DNA of 64,000 bases from Corynebacterium pilosum DSM 20521 = CIP 103422 (lineage in GTDB: Bacteria > Actinomycetota > Actinomycetes > Mycobacteriales > Mycobacteriaceae). The stretch lies in assembly GCF_000373805.1 (NCBI RefSeq), contig NZ_KB892439.1, positions 26,397 through 90,396 of the forward strand. Direction: 5' to 3'. Position 1 is the stretch's first letter; every line of letters starts with the position of its first letter. The position numbers and the translations under genes are program-made. The notes below the pieces were generated by a model. That model made no database searches, had not been told where the DNA came from, and worked only from the letters and a program-made list of their open reading frames with translations. Below are positions 33,311 to 42,543 of this stretch, one piece after another.

Positions 33311-33985
33311 ATGCCAACGTTTAATGCCTCCCGCATGCTCTCCTTCGACCTTGAGACCACTTCGGCCAATCCGAATGAGGCGCGCATCGTCACCTCCGCG
33401 ACCGTGAAGATCGACGGAAGTAACGTGGACGCGCGCGAAGAGCTTGCAGATCCGGGCGTAGAGATTCCGGAAGAAGCAGCCAAAATTCACGGCATTTCCA
33501 CCGAAAAGGCACGCGCCGAGGGCCGCCCTCACGACGAGGTATTGGCCGAGACCGTCGAGATCATCAAGAAGGGGTGGGAGGATGGCCTCACACTCGTCGT
33601 TTTCAACGCCCCCTATGATCTGACGGTGCTGCGCCGCCTGACCGGGGATTTCACCGTGACCGGTCCAGTCTTCGACCCATACCTAATTGACCGCATGATG
33701 GACCGCTACCGCAAGGGCAAGCGCAACCTCACCGCGTTGTCGGAGTTCTATGGGGTGGAGCTGGGCAACGCCCACGAGGCGACGTCGGATGCTTTGGCCG
33801 CAGCACGCATCGCCTGGAAGCAGGTCAATAAGGTGTGGCCTGAGCTAGCTCAGACGGACGCCGACGAGCTGATGGAGAAGCAGGCCGTCAAGCACTATGA
33901 GATTCAGGATGATCTGCGCAAGTACCTCGAGTCCCGCGGCCGCGATGCCTCAAACGTCTCGCTCTCCTGGCCGATGATTAGCTAA
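33311..33985 (+). CDS. DnaQ-like 3'-5' exonuclease (DEDDh)
   Basis: A 224-residue exonuclease-fold protein. All DEDDh motifs are visible: ExoI LSFDLETTS (Asp12, Glu14), ExoII region VVFNAPYDLTVL (Asp), and ExoIII HEATSDALAAARI with the catalytic His and Asp. It resembles a stand-alone polymerase III epsilon domain. Function in repair or RNA processing cannot be separated by sequence. TAGAGT ends seven bases before ATG 33311, a leaderless start. The last 8 bp overlap the convergent MetE-like gene. Confidence 0.88.
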   Translation: MPTFNASRMLSFDLETTSANPNEARIVTSATVKIDGSNVDAREELADPGVEIPEEAAKIHGISTEKARAEGRPHDEVLAETVEIIKKGWEDGLTLVVFNAPYDLTVLRRLTGDFTVTGPVFDPYLIDRMMDRYRKGKRNLTALSEFYGVELGNAHEATSDALAAARIAWKQVNKVWPELAQTDADELMEKQAVKHYEIQDDLRKYLESRGRDASNVSLSWPMIS

Positions 33986-34862
33986 GGAAATCCCTGCGCA
34001 GCACCTCATCGCACTCGCGTGCCTGGGCATAATTACGCGCCGTTTCTTGCAACGTCTCCCCCGCCTCGGCGTAGACGTCCAGCAAGGTGTTTGTCGGGTC
34101 GAGCTGCAGCTTATCGACGAATTCTCCTACCTGCTTCGGTTCCTTCGGGGCAATGGCAAACTTGTGGTCTCCCGCTAATGCGGCACCCGCCTGGTCCAGC
34201 GTCTCCGTGTACGTGAGCGTGTCGAGGTCCACCGTCAACCACGCGGCGTCGAAAAGCGGAGCGCTGGTGTGAAGTAGGTGCTCCCCGAAACGGCCGAGTC
34301 GGTCCAGGATGTCGTCGTCACGCACCGCCCTGATCGTGTCAAAGTCCGTTGTGCCCTTGACCTCGCCCGCCCGGATTTCGGGGAGTCGTGGTTCGTCAAG
34401 TTGCAGGATGACGGCGGCGTCGAAGCGGCGCGTGAGGTCGTCGATATGCGCCTGCGCCGTCTCGACGAGTGCGGCGGTGAGGTCCTCGAGCGCGCCATCG
34501 TCGGAAAGCATGCGGTGGCCGTTGCCCATCTCGATTTCGGTGGCGAGCGTCCACGGGCCAACCAGCTGCGTCTTGATGTGCGTGAGTTTTCCGGCCCACA
34601 GTTCCTCGAGCAGGTCCAAGTCCCGCTCCATTTGGTCCGCTGCACGACGAGTGACCAGCTGCGGCCGCTTCGTCACGCGCCACGAACGCGGGCCCCGATC
34701 CACATGGATCGGCAGCAGAGAGGCAGTGCGTCCCACTAGGTCCGAACCCAGGCCGCGAGCCGGTAGCTGCGGGATGTGTGGCAGCGGTGTTTCCGAAATC
34801 GCGATGTCTGCCGCGTGCACCAAATTTGTGCCGGGCATCTCCCCCAAGCCGAAAGAAGTCAT
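33978..34862 (-). CDS. MetE-like (cobalamin-independent methionine synthase fold) protein
   Basis: A 294-residue TIM-barrel protein similar to the C-terminal half of MetE, which is about 750 residues. The QLDEPRLPEI segment corresponds to the DEP motif of the family. The zinc site appears lost: where MetE has His-x-Cys, this protein reads LLHTSAPLF with Ser instead of Cys, and the only Cys is near the C-terminus. It is therefore probably not a methionine synthase; similar short proteins are common in actinobacteria (Rv3015c in a matching position). ATG 34862 lies eight bases after TAGGAT. Confidence 0.75.
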   Translation of the reverse strand: MTSFGLGEMPGTNLVHAADIAISETPLPHIPQLPARGLGSDLVGRTASLLPIHVDRGPRSWRVTKRPQLVTRRAADQMERDLDLLEELWAGKLTHIKTQLVGPWTLATEIEMGNGHRMLSDDGALEDLTAALVETAQAHIDDLTRRFDAAVILQLDEPRLPEIRAGEVKGTTDFDTIRAVRDDDILDRLGRFGEHLLHTSAPLFDAAWLTVDLDTLTYTETLDQAGAALAGDHKFAIAPKEPKQVGEFVDKLQLDPTNTLLDVYAEAGETLQETARNYAQARECDEVLRRDFLS

Positions 34863-35009
34863 GGTGTGTAATCCTAGCAATTTTCACACGCTAGAACATA
34901 TTTTCGAAGGCGTGCAGGGCCATGTCCGGGACGTGTTCTATAGTGATAACGAAACATCCACAAGACACCCAAAAACACTGCATGAACAGGGCATTCTCGG
35001 GAGGGCCTC

Positions 35010-36431
35010 ATGCTTAACACACTAGAAAAACCGCCTTTAGAACACTCACCTACACTCATTGACCAGTACGGCCACGAGCTCAACGAGCTATCCGCGCGTA
35101 TCAACAACGAAGAAGACTTCGGCGATCTCGGAGAGCTCCTCGAATCCGTGGGTTCGTTGAAAAAGTTTCTTGACCAACTCATCTGCGTGGTCCTCGTGCG
35201 CTGCGAAGACCAGGGCAACGCGGACTTTTCCGACGCCCAGAGTAGGGGCGCTGCAGCCCTCGCCCTGGGTGTCACCAGTCATCGCGTATCCACCATGGTC
35301 AACGTCGCCCGCGATGTCACGCAACCAACTCAATTCCAAAAGCAGTTTCTCGAAGCCGAACCCAACTTCCCTGCCACCACGGAGGCATTCCAGCGCGGCG
35401 CCATTAGCTTTGATTCCTGCAAAACCATCCGGGACATCCTCGGCGATGTTGAACGCAGCCCTGAGTGGTACGCCCTCGAGGCCCAATTCGCCGCGATGGC
35501 CATGCACATGCGCCCCGACCAGCTCCGAGCGCACGCCAAAATGATGATCATGGCCCTCGGCATGGCCACCAACAAAGAAGACCGGGAAGCACGTCGCGGC
35601 GTTGGCATCGGTGGACAAAAAGCCGATCTCATGTCCACTCTCTTTGGTGAAGTGGACGACCAGCTGGCGACCTTATTGAAGAGATTGTTCTTGGACTACG
35701 GCAAGCCCGGCGCGCTCCTAGAAGAAGGAGCTGACGATACCCGCACCAAGGGCCAGCGCCAGCACGATGCCCTCAAGGCTGCCCTCATGGTCGCCCTGGA
35801 GCAAGGCGGCCCGATGGCGCCGAAACGCGGGGTCGCCTCAGTTGTGGCAACGATGACCGTCGATCAGCTCGCTGCGCTCAACGGTGTTGCCATGACCGAT
35901 GTGGGCACCGTGGTCAGCGTCGAAGATCTCCTAGAGATGGGTGCTGCGAAGCATTGGTACCTGGCGGTCCTCGACGGAACAACGGGCAACTTGCTCCATC
36001 TGTCACGCACGCGAAGGGGCGCGGACATGGCCATGTACCTAGGCTTGCTTGCCTCTCAGGGAGGTGATCAAACTCCAGGTTCCAACGTTCCCGCTGCTCA
36101 GTGTGAAATCCATCATGCGATTGCCTACGCCATGGGTGGAGAAACTTCCGAGGACAACCTCATCTTCATCTCCCCCTGGACGCACCGCAAGGTCGATGAC
36201 AAAAAGGAAAATGAGAACAAGTACTGTACTGTCGTCGAGGACGGAAAGATCTACTTCCGCGAACCACGCTATGTCAACCGGGATCGGCCGTTAGCGACGA
36301 ACTGCGCGCCTTGGTTGTACCTCAACCCCGGCCAGCAGATCCGCTACGCGGCCAAAGGGCAATCACGCAGTTGGTTTGCCCACATCACCGACGATATCGA
36401 CCCGTTAAGCCGTTCCGCAGATCGTGCCTGA
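35010..36431 (+). CDS. DUF222 / HNH endonuclease protein (13E12 family)
   Basis: A 473-residue protein. The N-terminal two thirds is a DUF222 domain (13E12-repeat type), and the C-terminal HNH motif reads [19 protein letters not shown] followed by [11 protein letters not shown], i.e. the Cys/His, His, Asn and His residues are all present. Such proteins occur in many copies in actinobacterial genomes and are often linked to mobile DNA, but no repeat or recombinase is adjacent here. The start ATG 35010 is close behind GGGAGG. The 3' end overlaps mnmA by 27 bp on the opposite strand. Function unknown. Confidence 0.85.
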   Translation: MLNTLEKPPLEHSPTLIDQYGHELNELSARINNEEDFGDLGELLESVGSLKKFLDQLICVVLVRCEDQGNADFSDAQSRGAAALALGVTSHRVSTMVNVARDVTQPTQFQKQFLEAEPNFPATTEAFQRGAISFDSCKTIRDILGDVERSPEWYALEAQFAAMAMHMRPDQLRAHAKMMIMALGMATNKEDREARRGVGIGGQKADLMSTLFGEVDDQLATLLKRLFLDYGKPGALLEEGADDTRTKGQRQHDALKAALMVALEQGGPMAPKRGVASVVATMTVDQLAALNGVAMTDVGTVVSVEDLLEMGAAKHWYLAVLDGTTGNLLHLSRTRRGADMAMYLGLLASQGGDQTPGSNVPAAQCEIHHAIAYAMGGETSEDNLIFISPWTHRKVDDKKENENKYCTVVEDGKIYFREPRYVNRDRPLATNCAPWLYLNPGQQIRYAAKGQSRSWFAHITDDIDPLSRSADRA

Positions 36432-37484
36432 CCCCAATACGATATCGCCTTTACCGTCCGGGTCTGGCAAGTACAACACTGCTGCCTGCCCCCGAGCAAC
36501 ACCAGAAAGGGGTTCCTTCAAGTCCAGTACCATCGAATCCTCGTCGATACGCGCCCAGCATGGGACGACTGATCCGTGTGCGCGGATCTGCACGTTTGCT
36601 TCGAATTCACCGCGCATGTCTGGGTGCAGCACTTTGAGGCGATCAGCCGTGATCTGACTGACCTGGAGAGCCGAACGGGGCCCAACGGTCACGGTGCCGG
36701 TAGCTGCATCGACGTCGGTGACGTACCGCGGTTGCCCGTCAGCTGCCGGGACCTTGATGTCTAGGCCGCGGCGCTGCCCAATCGTGTACTGGAACGCGCC
36801 ATCATGTTCCTTCAGCTTGGTGCCGTCTTGGTCCACGACCATCCCGGGGCGCATGCCGATCGAACGGCCCAAAAAGGCCTGCGTGTTTCCATCAGGGATG
36901 AAGCAGATGTCATAGGAGTCCGGCTTCGAGGCAGTCGCGAAACCATGTCGCTTCGCTTCCTCGCGGATCTCGGGCTTCTCTGTATCCCCGATCGGGAACA
37001 GGCAATGGTCGAGTTCGTCGCGCGTCATCACGCCTAGCACGTAGGACTGGTCTTTATTCGGGTCGACGGAGCGACGCAGGTTGCCTTCATCGTCGACAAT
37101 CGCGTAATGGCCGGTGGCGACAGCGTCGAAGCCAAGTGCGCGGGCGCGTTCCAGCAGCGCCGAGAACTTGATCTTCTCGTTGCAGCGCAGGCACGGGTTC
37201 GGCGTTTCGCCCGTGGCGTAGGACTCCACAAAATTGTCGATGACTTCGAGCTTGAACCTGTCCGAAAAGTCCCACACATAAAAAGGGATGCCAAGGTGGT
37301 CGCACACCCGGCGCGCGTCGGCCGAATCCTCCAGCGAGCAGCAGCCGCGGGCAGATTCGCGCGTTTGTTGTGCGTCCTGGGACAACGCCATGTGCACGCC
37401 GACGACATCGTGGCCGGCTTCCACAAGACGGGCGGCCGCCACTGAGGAATCGACACCGCCTGACATAGCTACAAGAACACGCAT
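36405..37484 (-). CDS. mnmA: tRNA-specific 2-thiouridylase MnmA
   Basis: A 359-residue PP-loop enzyme that thiolates U34 of tRNA Lys, Glu and Gln, using sulfur relayed from a cysteine desulfurase. SGGVDSS (8-14) binds ATP; the catalytic cysteines are Cys98 in NPCLRCN and Cys193 in [11 protein letters not shown] 37484 is chosen because TACACT ends seven bases upstream (leaderless); an upstream in-frame ATG would lie outside this promoter. The cysteine desulfurase gene is 6 kb away, separated by the glycan operon. Confidence 0.96.
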   Translation of the reverse strand: MRVLVAMSGGVDSSVAAARLVEAGHDVVGVHMALSQDAQQTRESARGCCSLEDSADARRVCDHLGIPFYVWDFSDRFKLEVIDNFVESYATGETPNPCLRCNEKIKFSALLERARALGFDAVATGHYAIVDDEGNLRRSVDPNKDQSYVLGVMTRDELDHCLFPIGDTEKPEIREEAKRHGFATASKPDSYDICFIPDGNTQAFLGRSIGMRPGMVVDQDGTKLKEHDGAFQYTIGQRRGLDIKVPAADGQPRYVTDVDAATGTVTVGPRSALQVSQITADRLKVLHPDMRGEFEANVQIRAHGSVVPCWARIDEDSMVLDLKEPLSGVARGQAAVLYLPDPDGKGDIVLGSGTICGTA

Positions 37485-37491
37485 GTCAGGC

Positions 37492-37501
37492 AGTGTACCC
37501 T
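37492..37501. promoter_or_regulatory. Overlapping opposed -10 elements for mnmA and the spermidine-synthase-like gene
   Basis: Minus-strand TACACT (37492-37497) and plus-strand TACCCT (37496-37501) share the central TA. Start codons follow after seven and eight bases, 26 bp apart on opposite strands. Confidence 0.6.
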
Positions 37502-37509
37502 TTGTTGCC

Positions 37510-38319
37510 ATGGCCCGAAAACAGCAGGAAAACCAGACTTATGAGATCGATACCGGCATCGCCGAGGTGGTGGAAGAACCCGACGGGTCGGTCACCCTGC
37601 TGGTCAACGGGGTCCCCTCGTCGAACAATGTTCCGGGTGATCCGGAGCGTCTTGAGTTCGAATATATGCGGTGGATCGTCGCGGCCATCGAGGAGCTGGC
37701 CCCTTCACAAGCGAAGCCGCGGCTGACCCACTTGGGTGGCGCGGGTTGCTCACTGGCGCGTTACTTCGCGCACGTGTGGCCGGCGTCGCGCAATACTGTC
37801 GTCGAGATCGACATGGAGTTGGCGCAGCTGGTGAGACAGATTTTCGACATCCCCAAGTCCCCCGCAGTGAAGATCCGTGTCGGCGATGCGCGGGAAGAGA
37901 CCGATAACTTCTATCCGGCAAGTAGGGACATCATTATCCGCGACGTGTTCGCCGGAGCCACCACGCCCCGCAACCTCACGACGGTCGAGTTTTTCGCCGC
38001 TGCGCGGGCATCGCTTGCCGACGAAGGCCTCTACGTTGCCAACTGTGGTTCTCATGCGGATCTCACCAACGCTAAAGATGAATTGGCCGGGATGTTGGAA
38101 GTGTTCCCTCATGTGGCTGCTATTGCTGATCCACCCATGCTCAAGGGGCGCCGCTATGGCAACATCATCTTGCTGGGGGCCAACTACCCACTGGAAGATA
38201 AAGGTGCGCTTACCCGGCGCCTTCTCCAAGGCGCGGTGCCGGCTCATTTTAAGGGTCACTCATGGGCGCGGAATCTCGCGGCAAAAGGCACGGTACGACG
38301 AGATACGAATCCCGCCTAA
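37510..38319 (+). CDS. Spermidine-synthase-like (Rossmann methyltransferase-fold) protein
   Basis: A 269-residue protein of the polyamine aminopropyltransferase superfamily. The nucleotide-binding loop is [16 protein letters not shown], the acidic end of strand 2 is VVEIDMEL, and VGDAREE follows, as in SpeE. The catalytic Asp-rich segment is unlike classic SpeE ([18 protein letters not shown]), so true spermidine synthesis is doubtful; many actinobacterial members lack decarboxylated-SAM specificity. ATG 37510 has TACCCT eight bases upstream. A longer in-frame extension would run through mnmA and is rejected. The gene ends 135 bp before the glycan operon. Confidence 0.78.
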   Translation: MARKQQENQTYEIDTGIAEVVEEPDGSVTLLVNGVPSSNNVPGDPERLEFEYMRWIVAAIEELAPSQAKPRLTHLGGAGCSLARYFAHVWPASRNTVVEIDMELAQLVRQIFDIPKSPAVKIRVGDAREETDNFYPASRDIIIRDVFAGATTPRNLTTVEFFAAARASLADEGLYVANCGSHADLTNAKDELAGMLEVFPHVAAIADPPMLKGRRYGNIILLGANYPLEDKGALTRRLLQGAVPAHFKGHSWARNLAAKGTVRRDTNPA

Positions 38320-38454
38320 TTCATATGTGGTCAACTCAGATGAAACCAAGATTAAAGTCTATTCATTTACGCCTTTTCAAGTAGACACGTCATTTCGGGA
38401 GGGATACTATCCAGATTGTCCTGAATAATATCTATATACAAGGTAAGAATTACC

Positions 38455-39366
38455 ATGCCTTTGGTCCTTTCGACGCTGGTTCTAGTACTCTCTTTGGTCT
38501 CTCTTGGAATGCTTTCCCGCCAACGTTTTCGTCGCACATTCAAGCGCTCTCTCCGAAAGCCGGAGCAACACTTGTGGCTACTTAATACAGGCTTTCTCAT
38601 CGCAGCCGTCTGCAGTGTCCTTCACCTGATCACAGAGAATGGCTGGTTGGTTGTCGCTGCGGTGCTGGTCTTGATCCTCACGCTTGCCGCCTTCGCCGTC
38701 ATCAACCTAGAGTTCCGCATCCCGGAGCGCGCTCCGAGCCGTCGCACCAGCATCCTCTTCGTGGCCGCGCACCCAGATGACATGGAGATTGCGTGCGGAT
38801 CGACGATCGCAAAGCTGGTGGACACCGGCCACGAGGTCCACGGCATCATCATGTCGGACGGCTCCGACGGCGGGGATGCGTCGTTACGCCCCGATGAGGC
38901 CCGCGAGGGAGCGAACTTCCTCGGCCTATCGACGCTGCGCATTATGCACATGACCGACCGCGCGCTGAATTCGCACATGAATGAGATGATCGCGGTGATT
39001 GAGGAAAGCATCGTGCACCACAACCCGGATATCATTTTCACCCACTCGAAGAACGAGGTGCACCAAGATCACCTGGCCGTGCACCAAGCCGTGATGCGCG
39101 CCGGGCGTAATCACCACTCAATTCTGTGCTTCGAGTCCCCCTCCGTCACCACTGATTTCAAGCCGACTGTCTTCGTCGATGTCACGGATTATTCGGACGT
39201 CAAGGCAGAAGCAATCGCGGCGCACGCCAACCAGGCCGGAAAGCCGTACATGACGCGCGAGATCACCGATTCGATCACCACATTCCGCGGGCGCCAAGCA
39301 CGAGTGCGCCGCGCGGAAGGCTTCGAACCGATGCGCCTGAACTTGAATGACCCGCTTCCCCTCTAA
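38455..39366 (+). CDS. Membrane-anchored PIG-L family deacetylase
   Basis: A 303-residue protein with three N-terminal hydrophobic segments (about 2-21, 40-60, 63-86) and then a PIG-L/LmbE zinc deacetylase domain. The zinc and catalytic residues are in AAHPDDMEI (His106, Asp108, Asp109) and in the second motif EVHQDHLAVH (His206). PIG-L enzymes N-deacetylate GlcNAc-containing substrates such as mycothiol precursors, GlcNAc-PI or bacillithiol intermediates, and the membrane anchor points to a lipid-linked or envelope glycan. First gene of a four-gene operon; AAGG and an AT-rich promoter-like region (TAATAT, TATACA) lie upstream. Confidence 0.87.
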   Translation: MPLVLSTLVLVLSLVSLGMLSRQRFRRTFKRSLRKPEQHLWLLNTGFLIAAVCSVLHLITENGWLVVAAVLVLILTLAAFAVINLEFRIPERAPSRRTSILFVAAHPDDMEIACGSTIAKLVDTGHEVHGIIMSDGSDGGDASLRPDEAREGANFLGLSTLRIMHMTDRALNSHMNEMIAVIEESIVHHNPDIIFTHSKNEVHQDHLAVHQAVMRAGRNHHSILCFESPSVTTDFKPTVFVDVTDYSDVKAEAIAAHANQAGKPYMTREITDSITTFRGRQARVRRAEGFEPMRLNLNDPLPL

Positions 39367-39378
39367 GAAAGAATTTTC

Positions 39379-40191
39379 GTGACTACTTTTCTCATTACTG
39401 GTGTTGGTGGGCCGGCCGGCTCGTCGTTAAGCGCACAGCTGCGCGAACGCGAGCACAACGTTGTTGGCGTGGACATGGTCGAGCTTGACGGTGCCCTGCA
39501 GGGCCCGCGCGCCGACTCGCCGGAGCTGATCCCTTTTCTGCGCCGCGTGATCGAAGAGCACAACGTGGATGTTTTCATCCCCACCGTGCAGGACGAGCTG
39601 CCATTCATCGCCTCCGCGGCCCCACTGCTGCCTTGCACGGTGGTGCTGTCGGATCCGCTGGCTATCGGGCTGGCACACGACAAGTGGTTCACCGCCCAGC
39701 ACTGCGCTGACCATGGCCTATCGGTGCCTGAGACGGTGACGGGCTCGAAGGATTTCCCGCACTTTCCCCATGTGGTCAAGCCGCGGGTAGCGCGCGGCGG
39801 GCGCGGGGTCGTCGTCGTCGATACGCCTGAGGAGGTCGGCAAGGAGCGTGACGACGCGCTAATCCGCCAATCCTTTGCCCCTGGCGAGGAGTACTGCCCG
39901 CAGCTGTATATCGGCCGCGACGGGGAGATCCTGTGCATGAACCTGCGCAAGACTAAGCTGCGCGACGGCCGGGTGGGTAACGCCGACGGCGTGGAGCGCG
40001 CTATGCACACCGCCGTGGAGGAGCTGGCGAAACAGGTGGCGCGTCTGTTCAACCTGCGAGGGCCGGTCGACATGGACATTCGGCTAAACGACGACGGCAC
40101 CCCAGTACTGCTGGAGATTAACGCGCGTTTCGGCGCGAACTCGGCCCACACCCCGGAGATTCTGGACGCGCTGCTGGCGGAGGTGCTTTAG
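39379..40191 (+). CDS. ATP-grasp ligase-like protein
   Basis: A 270-residue protein with an N-terminal Rossmann-like domain (LITGVGGPAGSSLSAQLRER) and an ATP-grasp domain. The ATP-binding lysine and Gly-rich loop are in VVKPRVARGGRGVVVVD, and the metal ligands are in VDMDIRLNDDGTPVLLEINARFG (Asp and Glu-x-Asn). It resembles carbamoyl-phosphate-synthase-large-like ATP-grasp proteins found with polysaccharide genes. It would couple a carboxylate to an amine, for example an amino acid onto a sugar amine, which fits the neighbouring deacetylase; that link is inferred. GTG 39379 is 12 bases after the previous stop. Confidence 0.8.
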   Translation: MTTFLITGVGGPAGSSLSAQLREREHNVVGVDMVELDGALQGPRADSPELIPFLRRVIEEHNVDVFIPTVQDELPFIASAAPLLPCTVVLSDPLAIGLAHDKWFTAQHCADHGLSVPETVTGSKDFPHFPHVVKPRVARGGRGVVVVDTPEEVGKERDDALIRQSFAPGEEYCPQLYIGRDGEILCMNLRKTKLRDGRVGNADGVERAMHTAVEELAKQVARLFNLRGPVDMDIRLNDDGTPVLLEINARFGANSAHTPEILDALLAEVL

Positions 40192-40194
40192 CCC

Positions 40195-41475
40195 ATGATG
40201 GCCTTCTACATCTTCACGATGGGGCTGCTGCTGTTCCGTCTCCTGTTTGTGCCTTTGTCTCTAGCTCATGAGTTTTTGGCGCGTCGTCGGCAAGTCCGAG
40301 GCAACTTGGGCGTACTTAACGACGAACCGACCGTGTCCGTGGTGGTGCCTGCGCACAACGAGGAAACGGTGCTGGAAGCGTGCGTGCTGTCGATCCTGGG
40401 CTCCGGCTACGAGAACATGGACGTGGTCATCGTGGACGATGGCTCAACCGACCGGACGCGCGAGATCGGCGAAGCACTCGCTGCTGAGCACGACAAGGTG
40501 CGCTACATTTACCAGGAAAACGCAGGTAAGGGCGCTGCGCTGAATCATGGGTATCGCGAGTCGACCGGCGATTTCTTGATGTTCATCGATGCCGACAGCG
40601 TCTTTACCACGCGCACCGTCCCTGAGATGCTCAAAGCATTCCACAACGTCAACGTCGGCGCCGTGTGTGGCGACGACCGGCCCTCCAACCTGGACCGGGT
40701 GCTCACCTGTTTCCTCGCGCTGATTACGCACGTGGGAACGGGCCTGGTGCGCCGCGCCTTCGATATCTTGCGCGTTGTGCCCGTCATTTCGGGCAATTGT
40801 GGCGCTTTTCGACGATCGTGCCTCGACGAGGTGGCTCTCGTCGATCCGGGCCGGCCGCTACGTGAAGACACCATCGGCGAAGACCTTGAGCTGACATGGA
40901 AAATTCACCGCACCAGCTGGCGCGTCGTTTTCGCGCCTCATGCGCTGGTCTATGCGGAGTCGCCATCAAAAGTGAAGGCCCTGTTTAAGCAGCGTGTGCG
41001 GTGGGCGCGCGGTTTCCTCCAAAGCTTCCGCTACCACTGGAAGTGCATGTTCACCCTGCGCTACGGCTCCTTCGGTCCCTTTCTTTGGTTCGCGGTGGCG
41101 ACGATGGTACTGCTGCCGATCACCCAGGTTGTGCTGCTGGCGTGGGCCATTTGGGATCTGCAGAATGTCCAGTGGGCTACCTCCGCTGGCGAGTTCTGGG
41201 CTGGGGCGTGGGGCGTGCTAGTGGCATCCGGTTTGGTGCTGTCCGTCATCCTGTTGGTTATCGCGATGGCGATGTCGAATTCCTTGGGTGACCTGCGCCA
41301 TGCGTGGACGCTGCCGATCTGGCCCTTCTATTCCGTGCTGATGTCGTTTACGATGATCCGCGCACTGCATTTAGAGATTACCAATGCAGAGCACGTTTGG
41401 AACAAGCCAGAACGCACTGGCGTGATTTCCCATACGAACACCACGCAACTGCCCGCGAAAGCCGTGGCAGCTTAA
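40195..41475 (+). CDS. Processive family-2 glycosyltransferase (PgaC/IcaA-like)
   Basis: A 426-residue GT2 enzyme with one N-terminal helix, a cytosolic catalytic domain and three C-terminal helices. The motifs of processive beta-glycan synthases are complete: VVIVDDGSTD (Asp81/82), MFIDADS (Asp132-x-Asp134), the catalytic Asp in IGEDLEL (229-230) and KQRVRW (Q266-x-x-R-W270). This is the arrangement of poly-GlcNAc, hyaluronan and cellulose synthases. The linked deacetylase argues for a GlcNAc-containing polymer. ATG 40195 and ATG 40198 are both possible; the gap to the previous stop is 3 bp, so the genes are coupled. Confidence 0.9.
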   Translation: MMAFYIFTMGLLLFRLLFVPLSLAHEFLARRRQVRGNLGVLNDEPTVSVVVPAHNEETVLEACVLSILGSGYENMDVVIVDDGSTDRTREIGEALAAEHDKVRYIYQENAGKGAALNHGYRESTGDFLMFIDADSVFTTRTVPEMLKAFHNVNVGAVCGDDRPSNLDRVLTCFLALITHVGTGLVRRAFDILRVVPVISGNCGAFRRSCLDEVALVDPGRPLREDTIGEDLELTWKIHRTSWRVVFAPHALVYAESPSKVKALFKQRVRWARGFLQSFRYHWKCMFTLRYGSFGPFLWFAVATMVLLPITQVVLLAWAIWDLQNVQWATSAGEFWAGAWGVLVASGLVLSVILLVIAMAMSNSLGDLRHAWTLPIWPFYSVLMSFTMIRALHLEITNAEHVWNKPERTGVISHTNTTQLPAKAVAA

Positions 41476-41496
41476 GCCTGAGGAGGCTCCCACAAC

Positions 41497-42543
41497 TTGA
41501 GAAAAACCGTACTTGCTGTAATTGGCGTGGCAGGCATCGGCCTCGCCGCGTGCTCCACTCCAAACCGCGCGACCGCCGAAGAACTGACGATCGGGATCGG
41601 GTGGGAATCAGTCTCCGACGATTCGGTGGACTGGGGCGAGGTGCGCGAGCGCCTCGACTCTTCCGACACCGACGGGATCACGGTTGGGGTGGGGCGTTCA
41701 GACTTCATCGGTTTTCCCGCCGCCGGCCAAGAAGAGTACTGGGCTGCCGACGTGAAGGCGGGCGAAGATCGGGTCCGCGATGTCGTCGATACGCTCACTG
41801 CGGATACTGACCGGACAGTGACCCTCACGATCGATGTGATGGCCCCGACGATCGTCGACACCAATCCTGACTATGTGGGGGTCTTCGCTGATGGCTCGCC
41901 ATCGGAGGATTTCCCATCGGCGACTGCGCTGCGCGAGGGCGAGGTCGGCGACCGCATCGAGGCCATGTGCGGGGCGGTCGATGAGCGCTACTCGCCCGAC
42001 GCGATTGCATTGACGGAGCTGATTGGCGATTCATTTTTCTCGCCTACCGACGAGCAACTCTACCGCGAGATGACCGGCGAGCCAGGCTTTCCGCGCCACG
42101 AAGATGGTGAGGTCAATACGGCCGATGACACCCTGAACGATTGGCAGTCGGGCATCATCACCGATGTGATCGAGCGTTGCAAGGGCGCCGCAGACAGTCA
42201 AGTGGTCATGGACGCGCGGGTCAACTGGGACGCGCCGGGCGAGAACCGCTTCGACTCCGGCCACCGCTACGACGATATTTTGGCCACCGGCGCCGACCTC
42301 ACCCTGTGGGCATACACAAGCCTGTCGGACGAAGAACCAGAGACCGTCGAGGCAATTGCCCAGGGGTTGCGTGGGCGTTTCGACGAAAGCGAGCAGGAAC
42401 GTATCACTCTGTCGCTGGGCCTGTGGGGTGACCTAACACCGAAGCAGCTAGAGACAGCGCTGGGAGCCACCGGCGATTTCCACGCTTCGGTGACTCCCCT
42501 GTCGTTAATGACTGATCGGCACTGGGCCGTGCTGGAGAATTAG
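41497..42543 (+). CDS. Lipoprotein, possibly a TIM-barrel glycan hydrolase
   Basis: A 348-residue secreted lipoprotein: signal peptide VLAVIGVAGIGLAAC with lipidated Cys19. I do not recognise the mature domain with certainty. Features such as LTIGIGWESV, VTLTIDVMAPTIV, DAIALTELIGDSFF, VVMDARVNW and LTLWAYTSL recur like strands of a TIM barrel with acidic residues at strand ends, and the order is reminiscent of the hydrolase domain of PgaB-type proteins that act on poly-GlcNAc. That assignment is inferred from context and pattern only. TTG 41497 has GAGGAGG upstream. Last gene of the operon; its stop overlaps the convergent GH25 stop by 4 bp. Confidence 0.65.
   Translation: MRKTVLAVIGVAGIGLAACSTPNRATAEELTIGIGWESVSDDSVDWGEVRERLDSSDTDGITVGVGRSDFIGFPAAGQEEYWAADVKAGEDRVRDVVDTLTADTDRTVTLTIDVMAPTIVDTNPDYVGVFADGSPSEDFPSATALREGEVGDRIEAMCGAVDERYSPDAIALTELIGDSFFSPTDEQLYREMTGEPGFPRHEDGEVNTADDTLNDWQSGIITDVIERCKGAADSQVVMDARVNWDAPGENRFDSGHRYDDILATGADLTLWAYTSLSDEEPETVEAIAQGLRGRFDESEQERITLSLGLWGDLTPKQLETALGATGDFHASVTPLSLMTDRHWAVLEN

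Noticed and set aside
37288..37509. N-terminal extension of the spermidine-synthase-like protein
   Set aside because: The extension lies antisense to the start of mnmA and upstream of the -10 at 37496, and its sequence is low in complexity.
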